The translations under genes were made by a program, and so were the position numbers. A stretch of DNA of 64,000 nucleotides from Crossiella sp. CA-258035. GTDB lineage: Bacteria > Actinomycetota > Actinomycetes > Mycobacteriales > Pseudonocardiaceae. The notes beneath the pieces were generated by a model that saw nothing but the letters and a program-made list of their open reading frames with translations, was not told the DNA's origin and did no database searches. This document shows, piece after piece, positions 25,420-33,168 of this stretch. How positions within the stretch are numbered: the first letter of the stretch is position 1; every line of letters starts with the position of its first letter. The DNA lies in NCBI RefSeq assembly GCF_030064675.1, contig NZ_CP116413.1, positions 405,001-469,000 of the forward strand, read 5' to 3'.

Positions 25420-25494
25420 CCCCCACGGTGCGGTTGGTGCCGAACCAGCGGGGTTTCGCTTCGCGCCTCGCCTGGCCCCGCCCGGTTCGGTGCG

Positions 25495-25532
25495 TCAGAA
25501 CCCCAGCCACCTTTCGCTCAGAACCCCAGCCA
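25495..25532. repeat. Direct repeat of 15 bases at the 3' end of a small gene
   Basis: TCAGAACCCCAGCCA occurs at 25495-25509 and exactly again at 25518-25532. The second copy is the last five codons (AWLGF plus stop, read on the minus strand) of the 119-residue protein gene. The first copy lies just past that stop. It looks like a partial duplication of the gene's end. Confidence 0.75.
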
Positions 25533-25877
25533 TGCGGTCAACGCGCCCAACGGTCCCAGCAGTGCCGCCCCGGCCGATGCCAGTGCGCCCGCTCGTTGCA
25601 GCAGGGTGGTCAGGCGGTTGGTCTGGGTGGCGATGCGGCTGCGGTCCGGTTGCGGGGACTGGAGCTCCTCGGTCACCTCGTCCAGCGCGCGGTCGGCCTC
25701 CCGGCGCTCGGCCCCGGTGAGCCGGAGCTCGTCCAGTGCCCTGCGCAGCGACTGGACCTCGGTGAGCAGCTCGTGGCCCTGGCCGAGGTGCTGGTCCCGG
25801 CCCGCCACGTACTGCTGGCCGGGCCCGATGTTGACGTTGGTCCCGCGCACCCCGCGGATGTCGTAGTTGTCGCGCAT
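25518..25877 (-). CDS. Small protein with NIGPG..VAGRDQ module and coiled coil, function unknown
   Basis: A 119-residue protein of no recognised family. Residues 5-30 (YDIRGVRGTNVNIGPGQQYV then AGRDQ) closely match residues 110-136 of the FHA protein encoded 12 bases upstream in the same operon. The middle part (HELLTEVQSLRRALDELRLT through DEVTEELQ) is a charged helix, probably a coiled coil. The C-terminus (ALASAGAALLGPLGALTAWLGF) is hydrophobic and may insert in the membrane. The ATG at 25877 has GGAGG in place. Gly-rich motifs of this form occur in NTPase, TPR and effector-associated proteins of multicellular bacteria, but the function here is unknown. Confidence 0.75.
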   Translation of the reverse strand: MRDNYDIRGVRGTNVNIGPGQQYVAGRDQHLGQGHELLTEVQSLRRALDELRLTGAERREADRALDEVTEELQSPQPDRSRIATQTNRLTTLLQRAGALASAGAALLGPLGALTAWLGF

Positions 25878-25889
25878 GGGTCCTCCAGG

Positions 25890-26690
25890 TCAGTAGCGGT
25901 TCCGGCGGCGCTCGGCGCGGTCCTTGCGGCGGCGGGCGGCCTTGGCCATGGCGCCGCCGATGGAGGCCAGGATGCCGCCCGCGGCGAAGGCGCCGAAGCC
26001 CAGTGGCACCGCGGGCAGGCCCTGGAACTTCATGCTGAACGGGTCCACCGGCCGGCCGCCGGAGATCCCGGACATGCCGGAGAAGATCGTCCAGGCGAAC
26101 AGCGCGAACCCGGCCAGCGCGACCAGTAAACCGACCACCATGACCAGCCTGCCCACCCCGGCGCCCTCGGTGAGCGCGGTCATCGGGTCGTTGTCGACGG
26201 TGATGTGCGCTTCCTCGTACCGGCGCTGGTCGTAGCGCCGCTGGTCATAGGCGCGCTGGTCGTAGGAGCGGTTGTCGTACTGGTCCCGGCCGGCCACGTG
26301 CTGCTCGCCCGGCCCGATGTTGATCGCCCCGCCCCGCAGGTCCCGCACCTGGTAGCTGTCCCCCGGGTAGTACCGGCTGGGTTCCGGCGCGGCGTAGCGC
26401 AGCTCCAGCCCGCCCAGGCGCAACAGGTCGCCGTCGCGCAACGGCTGGGGACCGTGCAGCCGCTGCCCGTTGAGCCAGGTGCCGTTGGTGGAGCCGAGAT
26501 CGCTGACCGTCACCTCGTCCCCGCTCCGGTCCAGGCAGGCGTGCCTGCGGCTGACCGCGTCACTGGGCAGCGCGATGTCCCCGGCCCGGCCCACCGCGGA
26601 CCGGCCAGGCGGCACCAGGAAGACGAACCGGTGCATCGGGCCGCTGGAGACCACGGTGAACCGGGGCTCGTGCGCGGCTGGATCGGCCAT
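25890..26690 (-). CDS. FHA-domain membrane protein with NIGPG..VAGRDQ module and YDQR repeats
   Basis: A 266-residue protein starting at the ATG at 26690 after GGGGGAGG. Residues 8-100 form an FHA domain: GRAGDIALPSDAVSRRHACL carries the Gly-Arg and Ser-Arg-Arg-His signature and SDLGSTNGTWLNG the Thr-Asn-Gly loop, so it should bind phosphothreonine. Residues 110-136 repeat the module of the downstream small protein (GGAINIGPGEQHVAGRDQ). A stretch of YDQR-type tandem repeats (SYDQRAYDQRRYDQRRYEE) follows, then two membrane helices near residues 180-205 and 225-250 and a basic tail (AARRRKDRAERRRNRY). It may link Ser/Thr kinase signalling to a membrane scaffold. No kinase gene is nearby. Confidence 0.83.
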   Translation of the reverse strand: MADPAAHEPRFTVVSSGPMHRFVFLVPPGRSAVGRAGDIALPSDAVSRRHACLDRSGDEVTVSDLGSTNGTWLNGQRLHGPQPLRDGDLLRLGGLELRYAAPEPSRYYPGDSYQVRDLRGGAINIGPGEQHVAGRDQYDNRSYDQRAYDQRRYDQRRYEEAHITVDNDPMTALTEGAGVGRLVMVVGLLVALAGFALFAWTIFSGMSGISGGRPVDPFSMKFQGLPAVPLGFGAFAAGGILASIGGAMAKAARRRKDRAERRRNRY

Positions 26691-26812
26691 GTGTCCTCCC
26701 CCTGAGCAAGAGGTGCACACAGGGTCCGGATCTCGCTGACCAGGTCATACCGCCATCCAGGTGCGCCGACTGCCCGAAAGGGACGACTCGGGGCGGGTGC
26801 GCACCGGCCGTA

Positions 26813-26824
26813 TTGTCCAGACCA
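26813..26824. promoter_or_regulatory. Weaker DasR-type (dre) operator candidate
   Basis: TTGTCCAGACCA matches the dre core TGGTCTAGACCA at 10 of 12 bases. It lies in the gap between the FHA gene start (26690, minus) and the small protein gene (27139, plus). Confidence 0.35.
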
Positions 26825-26902
26825 ATGGTGGTTCCGGAATTGTCGAATGCTGAACCATTTCCACGCGGCGCTGCTTGCGAATTCCCTGGTAAGCGGTATA
26901 GG

Positions 26903-26921
26903 TCAGGTTAGGCTGACCTGT
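26903..26921. promoter_or_regulatory. IdeR/DtxR iron-box-like palindrome
   Basis: TCAGGTTAGGCTGACCTGT matches the IdeR/DtxR consensus TTAGGTTAGSCTAACCTAA at 15 of 19 positions. The flanks extend it to a perfect inverted repeat AGGTCAG / CTGACCT. It lies upstream of the small membrane protein at 27139, suggesting iron-responsive control. Confidence 0.58.
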
Positions 26922-27138
26922 CTTAATCGGCCTCTGACCTGCGCTTATGGCGCTGGGTAAAAGTTCCGGTTCGTACTGTGATGTTGGCTACGAAGGATAT
27001 GCCGCATCGGGTTTGCTGATCGATCCAGAGATAGGGGACTATCTCGACGGAGCCGGTTGGAAGTGTTTCGAGACTCCAGGGTTTTCCCCAAGCGGGAGCC
27101 CGGAATCACTGGGCCACGACCATCGGGAGAAAGACCGG

Positions 27139-27369
27139 ATGGACAACTTCACACGAGGAGCCTGGCGTCGTCTCAGGAGGTTCCTCGCCGAGTTGGGCGA
27201 CCGCATCAGGGTGCTCGTGCTCGGCGAGAACCGATCGGCGATCGGCGGTGAACTCTGGTGCCGAGCATGTGAGAAGCGCCTGAGCCGCTGGTTGGCGATC
27301 CAGACGCTTCTCACCGTGCTCCGGATCGGGCTGTGGCTGGTCGCACTGCAAGCGGACCACAGCTACTGA
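27139..27369 (+). CDS. Small membrane protein with CxxC motif, function unknown
   Basis: A 76-residue protein I do not recognise. The ATG at 27139 follows GGGAGAAAG with reasonable spacing. The N-terminal half is basic (RGAWRRLRRFLAELGDRIRV). A CxxC pair (LWCRACEKRL, near residue 50) precedes a single hydrophobic helix (WLAIQTLLTVLRIGLWLVAL) that runs to the C-terminus. A perfect 15-bp terminator starts 13 bases past the stop, which supports a real transcript. An iron-box-like palindrome lies upstream, so the CxxC might bind iron, zinc or a redox partner. A longer form from ATG 26947 is possible but lacks a ribosome site. Confidence 0.62.
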   Translation: MDNFTRGAWRRLRRFLAELGDRIRVLVLGENRSAIGGELWCRACEKRLSRWLAIQTLLTVLRIGLWLVALQADHSY

Positions 27370-27381
27370 TCCGTTCCATGC

Positions 27382-27417
27382 GGGGCCGGTCCGGTGCGTC
27401 AACACCGGACCGGCCCC
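27382..27417 (+). terminator. Perfect 15-bp hairpin terminator after the small membrane protein gene
   Basis: GGGGCCGGTCCGGTG (27382-27396), loop CGTCAA, and CACCGGACCGGCCCC (27403-27417) lie 13 bases beyond the stop codon at 27369. Confidence 0.85.
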
Positions 27418-28086
27418 ACACATCTTTGTGACCGGACAATTCCTGCCACCGTTTGTGACCTGCAACACCCCAGTTGTAGGTGCCACCAGTGTCTCTGATT
27501 TTCCGTGGCGCAGTCAACCTGATCCTCGGATGTTCGCGTGGAGGTGGTCACTGTTTGTGGCCAGAAACTGCTGGTTTACCTCGGACGACTGGTGTAGGGC
27601 ATTCACCGCAAGCGGTCGGACCGCGTCGGAGTTTTAAGGTCTTATTGGGATTCGGGCACTCTGATGCTCGCGGTGTTGCCCCGATCGAGGGACGCTGAGC
27701 TGCACGTTCGGTGCGAAACACCCAGTTCTCCTGTGCTCCACCCGTGTCTCAGGCGCGGACTCAAGCCTGAGTCAAGTCACCCACCGTGAGGGCGCGCACG
27801 GTAAGCGTGGTAATCGGCGATCGGGTGGTGACTCTCCGTCGAGTGCCATCAACGGCGTCTTCAGTCCACTTGTCCCGGATTGGTATGGGCCACAGCTAGT
27901 CAATTGTTACCGGGGTCAATGGAAAGTTGCCGGGCTCTAATGTGAAAAAATGGAACACGCCTGACAAAAGTGTGTCCGGACAGGCGTCGTGCCTGGTTCC
28001 GCCGGGCTCCTGGCCAGGCCGAGGGCTGGTCCGGTTGGGCTAGCGCAGTTAAGTTGGGCAACCGACCCATCTCCCGGAGGAGCAGC
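27418..28086. other. AT-richer non-coding region with small inverted repeats
   Basis: About 670 bases with clearly lower GC than the neighbours and no convincing gene. Short open frames here lack ribosome sites and actinomycete codon bias. Overlapping inverted repeats GACTCA-AGCC-TGAGTC (27758-27773) and CTCAGGC/GCCTGAG (27748-27771), plus the palindrome TGTCCGGACA (27973-27982), may be regulatory for the aldo-keto reductase gene at 28087. Confidence 0.6.
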
Positions 28087-29112
28087 GTGTCCTACCTGGC
28101 CGACTCCGCGCGTTACGACCAGCTCAGCTACCGCCGATCCGGACGCAGCGGCCTCAAACTGCCCGCCGTCTCACTGGGCCTGTGGCAGAACTTCGGTGGT
28201 GACCGGCCGTACGAGACCGGGCGGGCCATCGTGCGGCGGGCCTTCGACCTCGGGGTGACGCACTTCGACCTGGCCAACAACTACGGGCCGCCCTACGGCA
28301 GCGCCGAGGAGAACTTCGGCCGGATGCTGGCCGAGGACCTGCACCCGTACCGGGACGAGCTGGTGATCTCCACGAAAGCCGGGTACGACATGTGGCCCGG
28401 GCCTTACGGGGACTGGGGTTCGCGCAAGTACCTGCTGGCCTCGCTGGACCAGTCGCTGGAGCGGCTCGGCCTGGACTACGTGGACATCTTCTACTCGCAC
28501 CGGGCCGACCCGGAGACGCCGCTGGAAGAGACCATGGGCGCGCTCGCGGCCGCGGTGAACAGCGGACGGGCGCTCTACGCGGGCATCTCCTCCTACTCCG
28601 CCGAGCGGACCGTGGCGGCGGCCGCGCTGCTGCGGGAGATGGGGGTGCCGTTGCTGATCCACCAGCCGTCCTACTCGATGTTCAACCGGTGGATCGAGCC
28701 GGAGTTGCTGGACGTGCTGGCAGAGGTCGGCGCGGGCTGCATCGCGTTCTCGCCGCTGGGGCAGGGCATGCTGACCGACCGCTACCTCAACGGGGTGCCC
28801 GAGGGGTCGCGGGCCAGCCGGGACGGGTCGCTGTCCACCGGGCTGCTCACCGAGGACAACCTGGCGCGGATCAGGGCGCTCAACGAGATCGCCCGGTCCC
28901 GGGGGCAGTCGCTGGCGCAGCTGGCCATCTCCTGGACGCTGCGGGACTCCCGGGTCACCTCGGCGCTGATCGGGGCCAGCTCGGTGGCGCAGCTGGAGCA
29001 GAACCTGGCGGCGACGCGGAACCTGGACTTCAGCGCGGACGAGCTGGTGGAGATCGACAGGTACGCGGTGGACGCCGGCATCAACCTGTGGGCGGAGTCC
29101 TCGGCGAGCTGA
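28087..29112 (+). CDS. yghZ: Aldo-keto reductase, L-glyceraldehyde-3-phosphate reductase (YghZ) type
   Basis: A 341-residue AKR. The GTG at 28087 is preceded by CCGGAGGAG. The AKR14-type signatures are visible: FDLANNYGPPYGSAEENFG with catalytic Asp and Tyr, ISTKAGYDMWPGPYGDWGSRKYL with the catalytic Lys, and FYSHRADPETPLEETM with the His. ALIGASSVAQLEQN is the NADPH-binding C-terminal loop. Such enzymes reduce L-glyceraldehyde-3-phosphate and methylglyoxal using NADPH. The stop codon directly abuts that of the convergent ADP-ribosylglycohydrolase gene with no spacer. Confidence 0.92.
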   Translation: MSYLADSARYDQLSYRRSGRSGLKLPAVSLGLWQNFGGDRPYETGRAIVRRAFDLGVTHFDLANNYGPPYGSAEENFGRMLAEDLHPYRDELVISTKAGYDMWPGPYGDWGSRKYLLASLDQSLERLGLDYVDIFYSHRADPETPLEETMGALAAAVNSGRALYAGISSYSAERTVAAAALLREMGVPLLIHQPSYSMFNRWIEPELLDVLAEVGAGCIAFSPLGQGMLTDRYLNGVPEGSRASRDGSLSTGLLTEDNLARIRALNEIARSRGQSLAQLAISWTLRDSRVTSALIGASSVAQLEQNLAATRNLDFSADELVEIDRYAVDAGINLWAESSAS

Positions 29113-30204
29113 TCACTCCGGCAGCAGGTAGTGCTCCTCGTCGAAGGGCAGTCCCGCGCAGGAGGCGGCCAGGTCCCGGCCGGTCTGCTCGATCACGTCG
29201 CACAGCTCCAGCCTGCCCACCCACTCCCTGGGCAGCACCGCGGTGCCGTGCAGGGCGCCCAGGATGTTGCCGGTGATCGCGGCGGTGGAGTCGCTGTCGC
29301 CGGAGTGGTTGGCGGCCAGTCGCAGCGCGTCCGGGAACTGCTCGGCGCGGCGGTGGGTCAGCGCGGCGTAGACCGCGATGGCCAGCGCCTCCGGGCCGAC
29401 CCAGCCCGCGCCCAGCCGCTCCACCGAGTTCGCCGACGGGCCACCCGCCGGCACCGGGCGGCCGAAGGCGCGGGCCTCGCGCACCCGCCTGGCCGCGGCG
29501 GAGTCGGCGGCGGCCAGTGCGGAGGCCGCTGCCAGGGCCAGGCCGGTCTCCTGGTCGTCGCGCAGCGCGCGGCCGGTGGCCTGGTCCACCGCATCCCCCA
29601 ACGGGCGTTGGCGGACCGCTACCAGGTGCACGATCAGGGCAAGGGCTCCGGCCGGGGCCCAGCCCGCGGGGTGACCGTGGGTGAGGGCGGCGAACTCGCA
29701 GCCCAGGGTGTACGCGGTCTGCGGGGTGGGCGCGAAACCGGCGGGCGCGGCCCTGGCCACCCCACCGCAGCCGCGGGAGTCGCTGGTGGTGTTGGGCAGG
29801 GTGGCCGACTGGAGCACCCGTAAGCAGGTCACCCCCGGCGCGCGGCTGGCGTACATCCGCTTGTCCGCGAGCAGGCCGCGGGCCAGCGGGGCCGGGCCGT
29901 CCAGCTGCTGGGTGGTCAGCCAGCGCCGGTAGCTCTGCCACACCGTCTCGGTCGGCCCCCACACGCCCCGGTGCTTGCCGCGCACCCAGGCGTGCAGGTA
30001 GCCCTCGGCGGTGAACAGGGTCAGCTGGGTGTCGTCGGTGATCAGCCCGGGACGTGGCGGGTCGGTGATGCCGGCCGGTCCGAACTCGCGGCGGATCTCC
30101 GGCCTGGCCAGGAACTCCACCGGGGCGCCCAGGGCGTCGCCGACCGCGCCGCCGAGCAGGCAGCCCGCGCCCCGGTCCAGGAGCGCCGTCGGATCTGCGG
30201 GCAC
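29113..30204 (-). CDS. ADP-ribosylglycohydrolase family protein (DraG-like)
   Basis: A 363-residue all-helical hydrolase. It has the di-metal ligands of the family: GGAVGDALGAPVE (residues 18-30), ITDDTQLTLF near 55, and the C-terminal ANHSGDSDSTAAITGNILGA near 300 with the second Asp-Asp-Ser/Thr set. It removes ADP-ribose from proteins or small molecules. No ADP-ribosyltransferase gene is nearby, so the partner is unknown. It diverges from the SARP gene at 30346 (141-base gap) and abuts the aldo-keto reductase tail to tail. Confidence 0.9.
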   Translation of the reverse strand: MPADPTALLDRGAGCLLGGAVGDALGAPVEFLARPEIRREFGPAGITDPPRPGLITDDTQLTLFTAEGYLHAWVRGKHRGVWGPTETVWQSYRRWLTTQQLDGPAPLARGLLADKRMYASRAPGVTCLRVLQSATLPNTTSDSRGCGGVARAAPAGFAPTPQTAYTLGCEFAALTHGHPAGWAPAGALALIVHLVAVRQRPLGDAVDQATGRALRDDQETGLALAAASALAAADSAAARRVREARAFGRPVPAGGPSANSVERLGAGWVGPEALAIAVYAALTHRRAEQFPDALRLAANHSGDSDSTAAITGNILGALHGTAVLPREWVGRLELCDVIEQTGRDLAASCAGLPFDEEHYLLPE

Positions 30205-30345
30205 TTCGCCTCCGGCGTCCTCGGGTGGATGTCTCTGGTGAATGTCTCTGTGCAGACCCTAACGAGCGATCCCCCGTCCGGGTCGTCCGTACTACTACGG
30301 AATGGCCTACCGCGACTTACCCAGGGGACGCCGAAAGGTCGTAAC

Positions 30346-33168
30346 GTGCCCACCGTGCGGCGCGAAGACAAGGTGGCGGAGACCTGCTCGTCAGGGCCGA
30401 CGACCCAGCGCGTCGAATTCCGTCTGCTGGGGCCGCTGGAGCTCGTCCTGGACGGGGAACCGGTCCCGGTGGGTGGCTCCGGCGTGCGCTGCCTGCTCGC
30501 GGCGCTGGTGGCGGAACCGGGACAGGTGGTCAGCGCGGAACGAATCACCGAGGTGCTGTGGGACGGACGGCCCCCGGCGACCGCGCGCACCATCGTCCAG
30601 GGCTACGTCTCCCGGCTGCGCAAGCTCTTCGCCGAGCTGGCGCTGCCTGTGTCCTTGGACACGCGGGCGCCCGGCTACCTGCTCCGGATGGACCCCGAGC
30701 TGGTCGACGCGCACCGGGCGCGCGGCCTGGCCGCGGCCGCCCGCGACCTGCCGCCCGGCCCGCGCGCCGAGCTGCTCGGCCAGGTGCTCGACCTGTGGCG
30801 GGGCGAGCCGCTGGCCGGTCTCGGCTCGCCGGTGCTGGCCAGGGAGCTGGCGCCGGAGCTGGTGGAGCTGCGGCTGACCGTGACCGAGGAGCACCTCGGC
30901 GCCCAGCTGGCCATGGGCAGGCACGAGGAGACGCTGCCGCGGATCCTCCAGCTGCACGCCGACGAGCCGTTCCGGGAGCGGCTGGCCGAGTACGCGGTGC
31001 TCGCGCTGTACCGCTGCGGCCGCCGCACCGAGGCCCTGCGCGCCTACACCGGCTACCAGCAGCGGATCGCCGCCCGGCTCGGTCTCGACCCCCGGCCTGA
31101 GCTGCGCGAACTGGCCGAGCGGGTGCGCACCGACGATCCGGCGCTGTGCGTGCAGCAGGCCGAGACCGCCACCGCCCCGCCCGCGCCCACCGAACTGCCC
31201 GCGCCCGCGTACGGGTTCACCGGCCGGGCCGCCGAGCAGACCTGGCTGGACGAGCTGGTGACCAGGGCCGAGCAGGCCGGGGAGTCCGCGGTCGGCGTGC
31301 TGGCCGGCGCGGGCGGCATCGGCAAGACCGCGCTCGCGCTGACCTGGGCCCGCCGGACCGCCGGCCGGTTCCGGGACGGGGTGCTCTTCGGCGCGCTGCG
31401 CGGCTTCGACCCCGAGCACCCGCCAGCCGAGACCGCCGAGCTGCTCCGGCAGTTCCTGCTGGAGCTGGGCCTGGCCCCCGGCGCGGTGCCGGTGCCCTTC
31501 GACGAACGCCTGGCGCTGTACCGCTCGATGCTGGCCGGGCGACGGGTGCTGGTGCTGCTGGACGACGCCCGCGACTCCGAGCAGGTCCGCCCGCTGCTGC
31601 CGCCCGGCGGCGGCTCGCTGGCCCTGATCACCAGCAGGCGGCGGCTGGACGGCCTGGTGGTCAGTCACGGCGCGGGCATCCACACCCTGGGCACGCTGCC
31701 CCGTGCCGAGGGCGTCGCGCTGCTGGGCCGCGCTGGCAATGCCGACCCGGCGGTGCTGGACGAGCTGGCCGCGCTGTGCGGGGACCTGCCGCTGGCGCTG
31801 CGGGTGGTCGCCGCCCGGCTGGCCGCCGCCGGCGACCCCGCCAAGCTGGCCGCCGAGCTGCGCGACGAGCAGCACCGGCTGGCCGGGCTGGAGGAGGAGG
31901 GCTCCTCGGTGCGCGGCGCCTTCGACATCTCCTACCGGGACCTCGCGCCGGAACCGGCCGCGGTGTTCCGGCTGCTCGGCCTGCACCCCGGCCCGGTGCT
32001 CACCCCCGACCTGGTGGCCGCGCTGGCCGGCACCACCCCGGCCGCGGCCCGGCGGGCGCTGCGCGCGCTCACCGCCGCGCACCTGCTGACCGAGTGGCGG
32101 CGGGACCGCTTCGCCCTGCACGACCTCATCCGGCTGCACGCCCGCGAGCTGGCCCGCACCGAACTCGGTGAAGCCACCCGGCGGGCGGCCCAGCGGCGGC
32201 TCATCCACCACTACTGGCGCTGGTGCGCGCACGCCGCGGTGAAGTTCAGCCCGGCCACCCACGGTTTCGGGCTGCCGCCCGGCGAGGCGGCCGACCCGGT
32301 GCCGGACTGGGGCGCGGAGGAGGCGCTGCGCTGGTTCGAGGCGGAACGGGCCAACGCGGTCGCGGTCATCCGGCTGGCCAAGGAAGAGGGCTTCCCCCGG
32401 GAGACCTGGCTGCTGGCCAGGCCGGTGTCGATGTACCTGGCGATGCGCGACCGGGTGGAGGACTGGATCAGCGTGAACGAGCTCGGCCTGGCCGCGGCCA
32501 CCGCCGCCGGTGAGGGCGCCGGCGTGGCCATGATGCTCAACGGGCTCGGCGCGGCCTCGCACCGGCTGGGCCGCGAGGAGGAGTCCCTGCGCTACTACCA
32601 GGAGTCGCTGGCCGCGGCCACCGAGGCGGGTGACCGGCAGGCCGCCGCCCGCGCCGCCACCAACGTGGCAGGCGCGCTGGCCTGGCTGCGCCGCACCGAG
32701 CAGGCCGAGGCAGCCGCCGCGGAGGCGATCCGGCGCAACCAGGAGATCGGCGACCGGCACTCCGAGTCCGCGATCAACAACACCCTCGGCGTGCTGGCCC
32801 TGGACTCCGGCAGGCCGGAGCGGGCCGAGGCCTACTTCCAGCGGGCGGTGGCCATCGACGAGGAGATCGGCGACGACGGTTTCCGGGCCACCGCGCTGAA
32901 CAACCTGGGCCGGGCCCGGCTGGCGCGCGGCGAGATCGACGGCGCGGCCGCGGCCAACCGGCAGGCCCTCGCGCTGGCCATCAGCCACGGCATGAACCGG
33001 CAGGAGGCCTTCGCCCGGCGCGGTCTCGGCGACGTCGCCTTCGCCACCGGGGACACCCTGGCCGCGGCCACCCAGTGGCGGCGGGCGCTGGAGATCCTGG
33101 CCGCCTTCGACCGCGGCGAGGCCGAGACCGTGCGCACCAGGCTGGCCACCCTGGAGGACGGCCGGTGA
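30346..33168 (+). CDS. SARP/AfsR-type regulator: BTAD, NB-ARC ATPase and TPR domains
   Basis: A 940-residue regulator. An OmpR-like winged helix (FRLLGPLELVLDGEPVPVGG...) occupies about residues 20-110, and the BTAD domain (LVDAHRARGLAAAARDL...) runs to about 265. An NB-ARC-type ATPase follows, with Walker A GAGGIGKTALAL near 321, VLVLLDDARDSEQVRPLLP and GDLPLALRVVAARL. The C-terminal third has TPR repeats (EESLRYYQESLAAATEAGDR onward). AfsR-type SARPs of this size activate antibiotic or developmental genes. The GTG at 30346 has GAAAGG upstream. The stop overlaps the next SARP start by four bases (GTGA), so both are made together. Confidence 0.9.
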   Translation: MPTVRREDKVAETCSSGPTTQRVEFRLLGPLELVLDGEPVPVGGSGVRCLLAALVAEPGQVVSAERITEVLWDGRPPATARTIVQGYVSRLRKLFAELALPVSLDTRAPGYLLRMDPELVDAHRARGLAAAARDLPPGPRAELLGQVLDLWRGEPLAGLGSPVLARELAPELVELRLTVTEEHLGAQLAMGRHEETLPRILQLHADEPFRERLAEYAVLALYRCGRRTEALRAYTGYQQRIAARLGLDPRPELRELAERVRTDDPALCVQQAETATAPPAPTELPAPAYGFTGRAAEQTWLDELVTRAEQAGESAVGVLAGAGGIGKTALALTWARRTAGRFRDGVLFGALRGFDPEHPPAETAELLRQFLLELGLAPGAVPVPFDERLALYRSMLAGRRVLVLLDDARDSEQVRPLLPPGGGSLALITSRRRLDGLVVSHGAGIHTLGTLPRAEGVALLGRAGNADPAVLDELAALCGDLPLALRVVAARLAAAGDPAKLAAELRDEQHRLAGLEEEGSSVRGAFDISYRDLAPEPAAVFRLLGLHPGPVLTPDLVAALAGTTPAAARRALRALTAAHLLTEWRRDRFALHDLIRLHARELARTELGEATRRAAQRRLIHHYWRWCAHAAVKFSPATHGFGLPPGEAADPVPDWGAEEALRWFEAERANAVAVIRLAKEEGFPRETWLLARPVSMYLAMRDRVEDWISVNELGLAAATAAGEGAGVAMMLNGLGAASHRLGREEESLRYYQESLAAATEAGDRQAAARAATNVAGALAWLRRTEQAEAAAAEAIRRNQEIGDRHSESAINNTLGVLALDSGRPERAEAYFQRAVAIDEEIGDDGFRATALNNLGRARLARGEIDGAAAANRQALALAISHGMNRQEAFARRGLGDVAFATGDTLAAATQWRRALEILAAFDRGEAETVRTRLATLEDGR

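Larger units (their letters stand above)
26691..27138. other. Intergenic region with two operator-like sites
   Basis: This 448-base gap separates the FHA gene (minus) from the small membrane protein gene (plus). It becomes AT-richer after about 26820. It holds the weak dre-like site at 26813 and the iron-box-like site at 26903. An in-frame ATG at 26947 would extend the downstream protein by 64 residues but has no ribosome site. Otherwise I see nothing coding. Confidence 0.6.

Noticed and set aside
25280-25510. Minus-strand open frame ending in VTGLEPVTPRLQGECSAN
   Set aside because: It is an antisense translation of the tRNA-Thr gene, a common false protein; no ribosome site or codon bias.
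27428-27637. Short open frames in the AT-richer gap after the small membrane protein
   Set aside because: No ribosome sites and atypical codon use; the stretch is better read as non-coding.
25269-28086. tRNA-Thr as attachment site of an integrated island
   Set aside because: There is no integrase and no second copy of the tRNA 3' end in the window, so integration cannot be supported.
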